Shown piece by piece: positions 22,212 through 31,504 of a DNA stretch of 38,869 nucleotides. Each line of letters begins with the position of its first letter. Position 1 is the first letter of the stretch. Under the pieces are notes generated by a model. The model did no database searches. It had not been told where the DNA came from and saw only the letters and a program-made list of their open reading frames with translations. The translations under genes were made by a program, and so were the position numbers. Source of the DNA: an uncultured Clostridia bacterium (GTDB lineage Bacteria > Bacillota > Clostridia > Christensenellales > Borkfalkiaceae); NCBI GenBank assembly GCA_934271275.1, contig CAKQRD010000017.1, positions 1 to 38,869 on the forward strand. The letters run 5' to 3'.

Positions 22212-24842
22212 TTAGTCCGAGCTTATATCCGCAATCTGCCTGATAAGCTTCTCTCTCATATCGAGGTATTTATTAAGTTTTGCTCTTTCTCCGTCTACGA
22301 GCGCTTTGGGAGCTTTTTCGAGGAAGCCGTTGTTTGAAAGTTTCCCGTTCGCTCTCTTTATCTCGTTTTCAACGTTTTCAAGCTCTTTTTTGAGCCTTTC
22401 AAGCTCCTTGTCGAAATCAACGAGTTCACCGAGCGGAATATATAACTCTGCGCCGTCGATGACCTGCGCCACGACTTTACCGTTTATCGCCGCTTTGTTT
22501 TCAACGAAAATTATTTCGCTTACGCCCGCGATACGCTTTATCATAGCCGCGCCGTTTTTAATGGTTTTAACGTTTTCGGTCGCGACGTAAAGCTTAACCT
22601 TTTTAGAAGGAAGCGCGCCGGTTTTAGCTTTAACGTTTCTCACGCTCTTCACTATTTCTTTAACAAGTTCGATTTCCTTTACGCTGCCGAAATAGTTAAG
22701 CCTCGAATTGTATCTCGGAAATTCCTGCAACATAAGCGTTTCGCCCGCGTTCGGTATGCTCTTATAAATTTTTTCGGTTATAAACGGTACGAACGGATGC
22801 AAAAGCTTTAATATTTCGGTCAGGACGTAAACAAGCACGCCTACGGTGTCGGAAGCCTTCTTTTCGTCTTCTCCGTACAAAACGGGTTTGGTAAACTCTA
22901 TGTACCAGTCGCAGAAATCGCTCCACACGAAATCGTATAAATTCGCGAGCGCTACGCCCATTTCGTATTTTTCCATATTGACCGTAATTTCTTTAACGGT
23001 TTTGTTAAGCTTCGTTATAATCCACTTATCCGCCGCCGTGAGTTTACAGTCTTTAACGTCGGGAACGGTTTTGCCTTCCGCATTCAATAAAACGAAACGG
23101 GAAGCGTTCCAGATTTTGTTCATAAAGTTGCGCGCGCCTTCAAGTTTTTCGTCGGAAAAACGCATATCGCTGCCTGCGGCAACTCCGTTGATAAGCGAAA
23201 ATCTTAACGTATCTGCGCCGTATTTTGCTATAATCTCGGTCGGATCTATACCGTTACCGAGGGATTTACTCATCTTTCTGCCCTGCGAATCCCTTACGAG
23301 TCCGTGTATAAGTACGTCCTTAAACGGTATTCTTCCCATATGCTCCAAACCCGAGAATATCATTCTCGCAACCCAGAAGAAGATTATATCGTAACCCGTC
23401 ACGAGTACGTCCGTCGGGTAGAAATACGCCAGATCTTCCGTCTTTTCGGGATATCCGAGCGTAGAAAACGGCCATAATGCGGAAGAAAACCAAGTATCCA
23501 ACACGTCTTCGTCCTGACGGATATGCGTTCCGCCGCACTTCGGACAAACTTTGACGTCCGTTTTGCTTATCGTCATTTCACCGCAATCGTCGCAATAAAA
23601 CGCGGGTATTCTGTGTCCCCACCAAAGCTGACGGGATATACACCAGTCCCTTATATCCTTCATCCAGTTGAAATATATTTTAGAGAAACGGTCGGGCGTA
23701 AATTTCACGCTTTTTTTTCTAACTGCTTCGATAGCGGGCTTTGCGAGCGGTTTCATCGAAACGAACCACTGCTTGGATACTATCGGTTCTACCGTATGCT
23801 TGCAACGATAGCAATGCCCTACGCTGTGATGGAGCGGCTCGGTTTTAACCAGAAGTCCGAGAGATTTAAGCTCATCCGCAACCTTTTCGCGACATTCGAG
23901 CGAAGGCATACCGTTATATTTGCCCGCGTTTTCGTTCATAGTACCGTCGTCGTTAAGTACCTTTACGACGGGCAATTTATGACGAAGTCCCACTTCAAAG
24001 TCGTTGGGATCGTGCGCGGGCGTGATTTTTACCGCGCCCGTGCCGAAATCCGTTTCAACGTAATCGTCGAATACTATGGGAATTTCTTTATTAACTATGG
24101 GCAGAATAAGCGTTTTGCCCTTCATATTCGCATAGCGTTTGTCTTTGGGGTTCACCGCGACCGCGGTATCTCCGAACATCGTTTCGGGGCGCGAGGTTGC
24201 TACCGTAACGAATTCGTCCGAATCTTTTACGGGATATTTTATATACCAAAGGTTACTGTCCTCTTCGACGTAATCGACCTCTGCGTCCGAAAGAGCGGTT
24301 TTACATTCGGGACACCAGTTGATTATCCTGTCTCCGCGATAGATAAGTCCCTTTTCGTAAAGATTTACGAAAACCTCTCTTACCGCGCGGGAACAACGCT
24401 CGTCCATCGTGAAAGAAAGCCTCGACCAGTCGCAGGAAGAACCGAGAAGCTTTAACTGTTCTACTATTCTTCCGCCGTATTTATCCTTCCACGCCCACGC
24501 GCGTTCCAAAAAGCCTTCCCTGCCGACGTCGTTCTTCGTAAGCCCTTCTTTCGCCATCTGTTCTACGATTTTAACCTCGGTAGCGATGGAGGCGTGATCC
24601 GTCCCCGGAAGCCACAACGCACTATACCCCTGCATTCTCTTAAATCTGATAAGAGTGTCCTGCAAAGTCTCGTCGAGCGCATGGCCCATATGAAGCTGCC
24701 CCGTTATGTTCGGCGGGGGTATAACTATCGTGAAAGGAAGCTTGTCGGGATCGACTTTCGCCTTAAAATATCCCTTCTCCTCCCATCCCTTGTAGATTTT
24801 GCTCTCGAATTCGGACGGATTATACGTCTTCTCCATATCCAT
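22212..24842 (-). CDS. valS: Valyl-tRNA synthetase
   Basis: This 876-residue class Ia synthetase charges tRNA-Val. The ATP-binding HIGH motif appears as HMGH in PPPNITGQLHMGH near residue 50, and KMSKS in GRKMSKSLGNG near 530. The editing domain lies between them, with a Cys-rich zinc-like insertion (CPECK, CYRCK and CDDC/CPKC pairs). The C-terminus is a long coiled coil (about 810-876), the tRNA arm typical of ValRS. AAGGAG lies nine bases before the ATG. It has its own promoter. I found no T-box leader, although many Firmicutes valS genes have one. Confidence 0.97.
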   Translation of the reverse strand: MDMEKTYNPSEFESKIYKGWEEKGYFKAKVDPDKLPFTIVIPPPNITGQLHMGHALDETLQDTLIRFKRMQGYSALWLPGTDHASIATEVKIVEQMAKEGLTKNDVGREGFLERAWAWKDKYGGRIVEQLKLLGSSCDWSRLSFTMDERCSRAVREVFVNLYEKGLIYRGDRIINWCPECKTALSDAEVDYVEEDSNLWYIKYPVKDSDEFVTVATSRPETMFGDTAVAVNPKDKRYANMKGKTLILPIVNKEIPIVFDDYVETDFGTGAVKITPAHDPNDFEVGLRHKLPVVKVLNDDGTMNENAGKYNGMPSLECREKVADELKSLGLLVKTEPLHHSVGHCYRCKHTVEPIVSKQWFVSMKPLAKPAIEAVRKKSVKFTPDRFSKIYFNWMKDIRDWCISRQLWWGHRIPAFYCDDCGEMTISKTDVKVCPKCGGTHIRQDEDVLDTWFSSALWPFSTLGYPEKTEDLAYFYPTDVLVTGYDIIFFWVARMIFSGLEHMGRIPFKDVLIHGLVRDSQGRKMSKSLGNGIDPTEIIAKYGADTLRFSLINGVAAGSDMRFSDEKLEGARNFMNKIWNASRFVLLNAEGKTVPDVKDCKLTAADKWIITKLNKTVKEITVNMEKYEMGVALANLYDFVWSDFCDWYIEFTKPVLYGEDEKKASDTVGVLVYVLTEILKLLHPFVPFITEKIYKSIPNAGETLMLQEFPRYNSRLNYFGSVKEIELVKEIVKSVRNVKAKTGALPSKKVKLYVATENVKTIKNGAAMIKRIAGVSEIIFVENKAAINGKVVAQVIDGAELYIPLGELVDFDKELERLKKELENVENEIKRANGKLSNNGFLEKAPKALVDGERAKLNKYLDMREKLIRQIADISSD

Positions 24843-24872
24843 AAAGCATTTCTCCTTATAAATAACTTTTTT

Positions 24873-24901
24873 ATTATACTGAAATTATTTTATAAAGTCA
24901 A
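24873..24901 (-). promoter_or_regulatory. Sigma-A promoter of valS
   Basis: On the - strand: TTGACT (24896-24901), a 17-base spacer and TATAAT (24873-24878). The leader is only about 25 nt, which leaves no room for a T-box. Confidence 0.85.
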
Positions 24902-24984
24902 ACAATAATCGCAATACGTTGTCAAATATTCGACCTTTTTCATAAAATAAACTATAAATCTTAACATTAAATCGGAGAATCATA

Positions 24985-25974
24985 ATGAAAAAATTTACAC
25001 TGCTTATCTTGACTGTTCTATTCGCAATCGTTCCGTTTACCGCGTGCGGAAAAACGGACGAACTTAAAAAAATCGAACTGAACGAAGTAACTCATTCCGT
25101 ATTCTACGCCCCGTTATACGTCGCGATCGAAAACGGCTATTTCAAAGAAGAAGGTCTTGAAATAAGCCTGACCAACGGCGGCGGCGCGGATAACTCTATG
25201 ACCGCGGTTTTATCGGGTTCGGCGCAAATCGGACTTATGGGACCGGAAACGGTTATCTACGTTTATTGTCAGGGCAAAACCGACTACCCCAAGGTCTTCG
25301 GTCAGCTCACGCAAAGAGACGGCTCTTTCCTCGTTTCGAGAGCCGCAGAGCCTGATTTCAAATGGGATAATCTGTGCGGAAAAGAAATACTTGCGGGAAG
25401 ACTCGGCGGCGTCCCCGCAATGACGTTTGAATACGTTCTAAAAGAACTCGGAATGAAAAACGGCACGGATTATAATCTTAATTACTACGTACAGTTTAAT
25501 CTGATGACGGGCGCGTTCGTTTCGGGAACGGCGGATTATTGTACGGTTTTCGAGCCGACGGCTTCCGAATACGAGAAGGAAGGCAAATGGCACGTCGTCG
25601 CGAGCGTAGGAGAGCAAAGCGGAGAAATCCCCTACACCTCTTTTATTGCGCTCGGAAGCTTTATCGAAAAAAATCCCGAAACGATAAAATCCTTCTTAAA
25701 AGCTCTTAAAAAGGCACACGCGTTTATGACGGAAAAAACCGATAAAGAAATTGCGGAAGCGATAGTAAAACAATTCCCGAACACAAGCATCTCCTCCCTC
25801 GAAACGTCGGTCAAAAACTATAAGAAAATAGACGCTTGGAAAACCGATTTACAGGCCACCGAAAAGAGCTTTACAAGACTTCAAGACGTTATGGAAAATT
25901 CAGGCGAGCTTCCGAAGCGGGTAGAGTTTTCTAAAATCGTAGACAATAGTCTTGCAAAGGAGATTTTCGGCTGA
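24985..25974 (+). CDS. ABC transporter substrate-binding lipoprotein, NitT/TauT (SsuA/ThiY) type
   Basis: This 329-residue protein has a signal peptide (basic start, hydrophobic 5-19) ending in TAC, so C21 is the likely lipidated cysteine; the lipobox is slightly off consensus. The mature part is a periplasmic-binding fold of the NMT1/SsuA-like group: early FYAPLYVAIENGYFKEEGL, then a GGGADNSMTAVLSGSAQIG ligand loop. Known relatives bind aliphatic sulfonates, nitrate, taurine or pyrimidine precursors of thiamine. The ligand here cannot be named. GGAGAATC precedes the ATG. It is the first gene of a three-gene importer; no riboswitch is seen in the short leader. Confidence 0.9.
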   Translation: MKKFTLLILTVLFAIVPFTACGKTDELKKIELNEVTHSVFYAPLYVAIENGYFKEEGLEISLTNGGGADNSMTAVLSGSAQIGLMGPETVIYVYCQGKTDYPKVFGQLTQRDGSFLVSRAAEPDFKWDNLCGKEILAGRLGGVPAMTFEYVLKELGMKNGTDYNLNYYVQFNLMTGAFVSGTADYCTVFEPTASEYEKEGKWHVVASVGEQSGEIPYTSFIALGSFIEKNPETIKSFLKALKKAHAFMTEKTDKEIAEAIVKQFPNTSISSLETSVKNYKKIDAWKTDLQATEKSFTRLQDVMENSGELPKRVEFSKIVDNSLAKEIFG

Positions 25975-26018
25975 AAATCATAAAATAATATAAAAAGAAC
26001 GTTACGGCGGAAAAAACT

Positions 26019-26771
26019 ATGAATAAACTTTTAGAATTAAAAGACGTGTCTATGAACTATCAGACCGAAACGGACGAAATAGAAGCGATAAAAAATCTGT
26101 CGTTTTCTTGCAACGAGGGAGAATTTCTCTCCCTCATAGGTCCGTCGGGGTGCGGAAAAACTACGGTCTTATCCATTATCGCGGGACTTATCAAGCCCAC
26201 GGGCGGCGAAATACTCATCGACGGCAAAGAAAACGACAAAAGCCTTGATAATCTCGGATATATGCTGCAAAAAGACCAGCTTTTTCCTTGGCGGACGATA
26301 GAGAAAAACGTTTTTCTTCCGCTCGAAATAAAAAAAATAAACGACAAACCGCACAAAGAATACGCTCTGTCCCTTTTAAAAAAGTACGGGCTGATAGATT
26401 TTAAGGATAAATACCCCGACCAGCTGTCGGGCGGAATGCGGCAACGCGCCGCGCTCATAAGAACGCTCGTGGCAGATCCCAAAATCCTGCTTTTAGACGA
26501 ACCGTTTTCCGCGCTCGACTACCAGACGCGGCTTTCCGTGTGCGACGACGTTTACGGAATTATAAAAGAAGAAGGCAAAACAGCCGTTCTCGTTACACAC
26601 GATATATCGGAAGCTATCTCTATGTCTGACATAATCGTAGTACTTTCCGCAAGACCTGCACAGGTGAAATCTATTCATCGACCGGAAATAAAAGGAGCGT
26701 CTCCGCTTAAAAAAAGAGAGAGTCCCGATTTCGGCGTATGGTTTGAAAAATTATGGAAGGAATTGAACTGA
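26019..26771 (+). CDS. ABC transporter ATP-binding protein, NitT/TauT (SsuB) type
   Basis: This 250-residue cytoplasmic nucleotide-binding subunit energises the importer. Walker A is GPSGCGKT (41-48), the Q-loop lies in MLQKDQLFPW, the ABC signature is LSGGMRQRAA, Walker B is ILLLDEPFSALD and the switch histidine is in LVTHD. The LFPWRT stretch after the Q-loop is typical of SsuB/TauB proteins. Its TGA stop shares an A with the permease ATG, giving coupled translation. It starts 44 bases after the binding-protein gene. Confidence 0.95.
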   Translation: MNKLLELKDVSMNYQTETDEIEAIKNLSFSCNEGEFLSLIGPSGCGKTTVLSIIAGLIKPTGGEILIDGKENDKSLDNLGYMLQKDQLFPWRTIEKNVFLPLEIKKINDKPHKEYALSLLKKYGLIDFKDKYPDQLSGGMRQRAALIRTLVADPKILLLDEPFSALDYQTRLSVCDDVYGIIKEEGKTAVLVTHDISEAISMSDIIVVLSARPAQVKSIHRPEIKGASPLKKRESPDFGVWFEKLWKELN

Positions 26772-27577
26772 TGAAGAATGAAAACAAATTTTCCGCGGAA
26801 CACGTCGCGTATATCAAAAAAATAAAAAGGAAAAATTTTACCGTTCACCTGCTAAGAGCTGCAATACTTATTTTGCTTTTAGGAATATGGGAACTGTTTG
26901 CCGCAACGGGCGTCGTAGATCCGTTCATAACCAGTTCCCCGTCACGCATCGCCGTAACTATAAAGAACCTGTTTGCCGAAAGCAATCTTTTATATCATTC
27001 TATGGTAACGCTTTACGAAACCTTTTTAGGTTTTCTGATTGCCGTTGCCTTCGGATATGCGGTTGCCCTCGTTTTATGGTGGTCTGATACCGCAAGAAGA
27101 GTTTTAGAACCGTATATAGTAGTGCTTAACAGCCTTCCGAAAATCGCGCTCGGTCCGATAATAATAGTATGGTTCGGCGCGGGCAGCAAAGCGATAGTAT
27201 TTATGGCTGTGTTAATCGGCGTAATCGTAGCGATTATAACGATGCTGAACGGTTTTCTTGCTACGGATAAGGATAAAATCCTGCTTCTGAAATCTATGGG
27301 TGCGACGAAATTTCAGATTTTGACGAAGCTGGTGATATGCGGAAGCCTTCCCACGTTCATCAGTATGCTTAAAATAAGCGTCGGCATGGCTTGGATAGGT
27401 TCTATAATGGGCGAATATCTCGTTTCGAGAGCGGGACTCGGATACCTTATCGTATACGGCGGGCAAGTGTTCAAACTTGACCTCGTTATGGCTGCAACCG
27501 TCGTGTTATGCGTCCTCGCCGCCGTAATGTATTCTCTCGTAGCTCTTCTCGAAAAGCTTGTAATACGTTATAAATAA
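26771..27577 (+). CDS. ABC transporter permease, NitT/TauT (SsuC) type
   Basis: This 268-residue inner-membrane protein has about six transmembrane helices after a basic N-terminus. The coupling-helix motif (EAA-like) reads LLKSMGATKFQILTKLVI, the SsuC/TauC family pattern, and the typical LPKIALGPIIIVWFG segment precedes it. The start is set at 26771, where TGATG overlaps the upstream stop and AAGGAA lies eight bases away. An in-frame ATG at 26753 lies inside the ATPase gene and lacks that spacing. Together the three genes make a complete importer with unknown substrate. Confidence 0.93.
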   Translation: MKNENKFSAEHVAYIKKIKRKNFTVHLLRAAILILLLGIWELFAATGVVDPFITSSPSRIAVTIKNLFAESNLLYHSMVTLYETFLGFLIAVAFGYAVALVLWWSDTARRVLEPYIVVLNSLPKIALGPIIIVWFGAGSKAIVFMAVLIGVIVAIITMLNGFLATDKDKILLLKSMGATKFQILTKLVICGSLPTFISMLKISVGMAWIGSIMGEYLVSRAGLGYLIVYGGQVFKLDLVMAATVVLCVLAAVMYSLVALLEKLVIRYK

Positions 27578-27590
27578 TCCATTGTAAACG

Positions 27591-27634
27591 CGAAAAGACG
27601 AGGGCGACTTTGCGCGCCCCGTCTTTTCGTTTTT
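27591..27634. terminator. Bidirectional terminator between the permease gene and spoIVA
   Basis: CGAAAAGACGAGGGCG (27591-27606) pairs with the 27615-27629 arm (one bulge) and is followed by TTTTT on the + strand. The A-rich side gives a T-run on the - strand too. It serves two converging units. Confidence 0.9.
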
Positions 27635-27643
27635 ATCCATAAG

Positions 27644-29122
27644 TCAAAGCAATATGCAGATAAGCCCGCCTTTATTTTCGTTTACAATCCTCGTTACGGT
27701 TTTTCGCATTTTTCCCTGAGCTTCCTTCGGCATAGCAGTCAATTTATCCGAAAGTCCGTCGCTCACCATATCGTGCAAAGATTTTCCGAACATATTCGTG
27801 TCCCAAAGCTCGCTCGGATCTTGCTCGAACTTTTCTTTAAGATATTTTACGAAATCCTCGCCCTGTTTTTCGTTGCCTACTATCGGAGAAACCTCCGTGG
27901 AAACGTCGATTTTCATAATATGCAGACTCGGCGCGGAAGCTTTGATCTTTACCCCGTATTTACCGCCTTGTTTGATAAGCGAAGGCTCATCGAGATTCAT
28001 TTCGTCGATGGTCGGCATAACCACGCCGTAGCCGCCGTTTTCCGCCTCATCGAGCGCATCTTTGATTTTTCCGAATCGCTTTTTGGATTCGGAAAACGCT
28101 TTAACGTAGCCCATCAGCTCATATTCGTCTTTTATATCCTCGCCGCATTCATCGGATAGAACTTTATAGAAAAGCCCCTCTTTCGCCGCAAGTTTATAAT
28201 CGGAAACGCCGCACCCGAGCTGCAATTCGTCAAGCTCTATTCCGTTAAAATCCTCGCTGTCGGAAAGGAATCCGTTCAGCACGGGATAATCTTTCATTTT
28301 ACACATATCGGCAGAGGCTTTTTTAACGCTCGAAACAAGTTTTTCGATAAGCTTATTATCTGCAGGAAGCGCCTGCATCCATTTAGGAAGCCTTAAATTA
28401 AAGCCGCTCATCGGGAACTCCATAAGAACTTTCTCCATAATTTCCCCGATGCTTGCCGCATTAAGCTCCAAAGCGTTTCCGCAAACCACAGATACGCCGT
28501 ATTTCTCTTCGAGATTACTCGCAAGAGACTGCGCGGTTTCCGACTTAGGATTTTTACAGTTAAGAAAAACTATAAACGGCTTTCCGCACTCTTTTAATTC
28601 TTTTACAGTGCGCTCCTCTGCCGCAATATAATTTTCACGAGAGATTTCGCTTATACTTCCGTCGGTCGTAACCATAATACCTATCGTGGAATAATCGCGG
28701 ATAACCTTCCTCGTGCCTATTTCCGCCGCTTTCTCAAAAGGAATGTCTTCGTCGCTCCAAGGCGTTTTCACAAGGCGCGGTTTTCCGTCTTCCTCGTGAC
28801 CGTTCACACCGTCCACAAGATAACCGACGCAATCTACAAGCCGCACGTTAGCAGTTGCCTTATTCTTAAACTGCACTTTAACGCCGTTTGCGGGAACGAA
28901 TTTCGGTTGAGTCGTCATAACCGTTTTACCGTCTGCCGATTGAGGCATTTCGTCCGTGGCTATCTGACGTTGAAGTTTATTCCCTATATTCGGCATAACG
29001 AATGCTTCCATAAACTTCGTTATAAACGTGGATTTACCCGTTCTGACAGGTCCTACCACGCCCAAATAAATATCCCCGCCCGTTCGTTCCGAAATATCTC
29101 TGTATATATCGAACTTATCCAT
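27644..29122 (-). CDS. spoIVA: Stage IV sporulation protein A (spore coat morphogenetic ATPase)
   Basis: SpoIVA forms the basement layer of the spore coat by ATP-driven polymerisation on the forespore surface. This 492-residue protein begins with the characteristic ISERTGGDIYLGVVG segment, has Walker A GPVRTGKST (24-32), MTTQPKFVP near 70, and ends in the short hydrophobic ICILL tail used for localisation. GGGAGG lies close before the ATG. A possible sigma-E-type promoter is upstream. It is the only sporulation gene in the window. Its intact state suggests the lineage still sporulates, though some non-sporulating clostridia keep remnants. Confidence 0.97.
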   Translation of the reverse strand: MDKFDIYRDISERTGGDIYLGVVGPVRTGKSTFITKFMEAFVMPNIGNKLQRQIATDEMPQSADGKTVMTTQPKFVPANGVKVQFKNKATANVRLVDCVGYLVDGVNGHEEDGKPRLVKTPWSDEDIPFEKAAEIGTRKVIRDYSTIGIMVTTDGSISEISRENYIAAEERTVKELKECGKPFIVFLNCKNPKSETAQSLASNLEEKYGVSVVCGNALELNAASIGEIMEKVLMEFPMSGFNLRLPKWMQALPADNKLIEKLVSSVKKASADMCKMKDYPVLNGFLSDSEDFNGIELDELQLGCGVSDYKLAAKEGLFYKVLSDECGEDIKDEYELMGYVKAFSESKKRFGKIKDALDEAENGGYGVVMPTIDEMNLDEPSLIKQGGKYGVKIKASAPSLHIMKIDVSTEVSPIVGNEKQGEDFVKYLKEKFEQDPSELWDTNMFGKSLHDMVSDGLSDKLTAMPKEAQGKMRKTVTRIVNENKGGLICILL

Positions 29123-29149
29123 AAAAAACCTCCCATACTTTACAAAAGT

Positions 29150-29177
29150 AATATATGAGAGGCAATATTTCGTTTAT
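29150..29177 (-). promoter_or_regulatory. Possible sigma-E-type promoter of spoIVA
   Basis: On the - strand: ATAAAC (29172-29177), a 14-base spacer and CATATATT (29150-29157). This is one base off in each half from my recollection of the mother-cell sigma-E pattern. The place, about 30 bases before the ATG, fits. spoIVA is sigma-E-controlled in B. subtilis. Confidence 0.35.
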
Positions 29178-29289
29178 GTACGCTTTCGCGTTTTTTGTCA
29201 TTTTATTTTTCGTTCTTTATTATATCGTCCGATTTTTGCTACACACAACAAAATCATCAGAATATATTTAATTTTAATTATAACGAATT

Positions 29290-30153
29290 TTATCTATGAA
29301 TAATCGGCGGCTTTTGAGTTTTTTCATCTTCTTCGATTCTGCTCGCCGCACAACCGCCCGAGCCGAAGTTTTCACCGCCCTCGTTGCTTTTAATCGCGGC
29401 AAGACGTTTTTCTTCCTCCGCCTTCTTTTGCGCAAGCTTTTTAGCCTTTGCCTTAACAACCATTTCCTTTATAGACGTCGGATGCTCTTCTCCCGCAAGC
29501 ATTCTTTCTATGTTTTTTCTGTGCGCAAACCAAGTGAAAAAACAAATCGCCAGAATAAGAACGCTTGTTATCACTCGAAAAACAACGGTAGTCGTATCCG
29601 TATAATCCTTATAGTCGATTAGAAGTCTTATACTACCGCTTATTGCCGGCGGAGTTATCGCGATAAACGAACCCATCGCTCCGAATTCCGTAAAATATAT
29701 CCATATTACCGCGGCAACGAGAGCCATAATTATCACGGACGCCCAACCTATGCCGTGTACGGATTCACAGACGATCATAACCCCTATCGTGGAAGCTATG
29801 CCTTTACCGCCCTTGAATTTATAAACAACTGGATAAATATGCCCCATCACGGCGCAAAAACCGCATAGATAAATAGCCAGATCTGAAATCAAAAACTCCG
29901 AACCGACAAATTTCTGCCCCCGAAAAACAAAAAACGCAACGAGAGTGGGTACTGCGCCTTTCATTATATCGAGAAAAAACGTTAAAAGTCCGAATTTCAG
30001 TCCGAGATTTCTGCTCATATTAAGCGTTCCCGGATTTCCGCTACCCATTGCGCGTATATCCTTTTTTTGCGTTCTTGAAATTATTATCGCCCAGTTTGCG
30101 TTGCCTACGAAATACGATGCTATCGCAAGAAGCGCGAGATACAGTCCTGTCAT
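29290..30153 (-). CDS. plsY: Acyl-phosphate:glycerol-3-phosphate acyltransferase with C-terminal tail
   Basis: PlsY transfers acyl groups from acyl-phosphate to glycerol-3-phosphate in the membrane, the first step of phospholipid synthesis. Motif 1 is GSGNPGTLNMSR (37-48; common form GSGNxGATNxxR), motif 2 is GHIYPVVYKFKGGKG (104-118), and motif 3 is HRKNIERMLAGEE (211-223). Several transmembrane helices are present. At 287 residues it is far longer than the usual 190-220: residues about 224-287 form a charged Lys/Glu-rich tail with a GGENFGSGGCA stretch. The ATG overlaps the der stop by four bases (ATGA). I see no clear terminator downstream. Confidence 0.92.
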   Translation of the reverse strand: MTGLYLALLAIASYFVGNANWAIIISRTQKKDIRAMGSGNPGTLNMSRNLGLKFGLLTFFLDIMKGAVPTLVAFFVFRGQKFVGSEFLISDLAIYLCGFCAVMGHIYPVVYKFKGGKGIASTIGVMIVCESVHGIGWASVIIMALVAAVIWIYFTEFGAMGSFIAITPPAISGSIRLLIDYKDYTDTTTVVFRVITSVLILAICFFTWFAHRKNIERMLAGEEHPTSIKEMVVKAKAKKLAQKKAEEEKRLAAIKSNEGGENFGSGGCAASRIEEDEKTQKPPIIHR

Positions 30154-31460
30154 TCCTCTTTCTCTCTTACTCCTATTTTAATGGGCGTACCGGTAAAATC
30201 GTACGCTCTCCTCAAACAATTTTCAAGATATCTTTTATATGAAAAATGCAATAAGCTCGCGTCGTTGACGAAGAAAACAAACGAAGGCGGTCGCGTTCCC
30301 ACCTGAGTCGCGTAAGAAATTTTAAGCCTTTTTCCGTTATACGAAGGCGGCTCGTTCGCCCTGACGCAATCAAGAATAAGATCGTTAAGCTGCCCCGTAG
30401 GAATTCTTCTTTCGGAGTTTGCTATCGCGGTTTCGCAGACGGATAAAATTTTGTCCACGCGCTGCCCCGTCTTTGCCGAAACGTATATCGGAATAAAATA
30501 GTCCATAAATTTCAGGGCTTCCGCAAGGTCGGCGTTGAATTTATTGATCGTGTTGGAATCCTTTTCAATTAAATCCCATTTATTCATTACGACCACAGAA
30601 GGCTTGCATTGTTCGTGGATATACCCGAGTATTTTTACGTCTTGTTCCGTTACGCCTTGTTCTGCGTCAATCATCATAACGCATATGTCGGCTCTGCGGA
30701 TAGCTCCGAGCGCGCGCAAAACGCTGTAATATTCAAGGTCTTCTTCGACGCTCTTTTTCTTTCTTATTCCCGCAGTATCGATAAGCGTATATTTTTTACC
30801 GTTAACCTCAAAAAGAGTATCTATCGCGTCCCTCGTAGTACCCGCTATGTCAGACACAATCGTCCTGTCAAAACCCAGCAATTTATTGCATAAACTCGAT
30901 TTCCCCGCATTAGGCTTTCCGACGATTGCAATCTTTATCGAATCGTCCGTTTCCGCGTTACCGGTTTTATCGAAATAAGACACGACTTCGTCTAAAAGCT
31001 CGCCTATCCCCGTGCCGTGTTCGGCAGAAATCCCGAACGGCTCGCCGAGTCCGAGATTATAGAACTCAAACAGCTTAGACGGATCGTAATTATCAAGCTT
31101 ATTAACAGCAAGAAGGACGGGCTTACCCGATTTACGAAGTTTTTGAGCCACGTCCTCGTCGGACGCGTTAAGCCCGGTTTTTGCATCTGTGAAAAGTATT
31201 ATCACGTCTGCGGTCTCTATCGCTATTTCCGCTTGTTTTTGAATATGCTTCCACATCTGATCGGTGGATTTTAGTTCTAATCCGCCTGTATCAACAAGCG
31301 TAAAATATTCTCCGCACCATTCGGCGTCGGCATAAAGTCTGTCCCTCGTTACGCCGGGGAAATCTTCTACGATAGAAAGCTTTTTCCCGACGACTTTATT
31401 GAAAAATGTTGATTTGCCTACGTTAGGTCTTCCTACAATCGCGACCAACGGCTTTGCCAT
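30150..31460 (-). CDS. der: Ribosome assembly GTPase Der (EngA)
   Basis: Der is an essential double GTPase for 50S subunit maturation. This 436-residue protein has two G domains, each with a P-loop (GRPNVGKS at 10-17 and GKPNAGKS in the second), DTGG/DTAG switch motifs and NKLD/NKWD specificity motifs, then the KH-like C-terminal domain (about 355-436). The start is set at 31460, where GAGGAT lies seven bases upstream and the protein opens with MAKPLVAIVG as in relatives. The reading frame continues 35 codons upstream without support. It overlaps plsY by four bases. Confidence 0.97.
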   Translation of the reverse strand: MAKPLVAIVGRPNVGKSTFFNKVVGKKLSIVEDFPGVTRDRLYADAEWCGEYFTLVDTGGLELKSTDQMWKHIQKQAEIAIETADVIILFTDAKTGLNASDEDVAQKLRKSGKPVLLAVNKLDNYDPSKLFEFYNLGLGEPFGISAEHGTGIGELLDEVVSYFDKTGNAETDDSIKIAIVGKPNAGKSSLCNKLLGFDRTIVSDIAGTTRDAIDTLFEVNGKKYTLIDTAGIRKKKSVEEDLEYYSVLRALGAIRRADICVMMIDAEQGVTEQDVKILGYIHEQCKPSVVVMNKWDLIEKDSNTINKFNADLAEALKFMDYFIPIYVSAKTGQRVDKILSVCETAIANSERRIPTGQLNDLILDCVRANEPPSYNGKRLKISYATQVGTRPPSFVFFVNDASLLHFSYKRYLENCLRRAYDFTGTPIKIGVREKEE

Positions 31461-31504
31461 CGTTTTATCCTCTTTTTGTAAAATATTATCTGATGTTAAA
31501 AAAT

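Noticed and set aside
24843..24984. T-box leader before valS or riboswitch before the ABC importer
   Set aside because: The valS leader is only about 25 nt, and no T-box or TPP-type core sequence is visible in the 142-base spacer.
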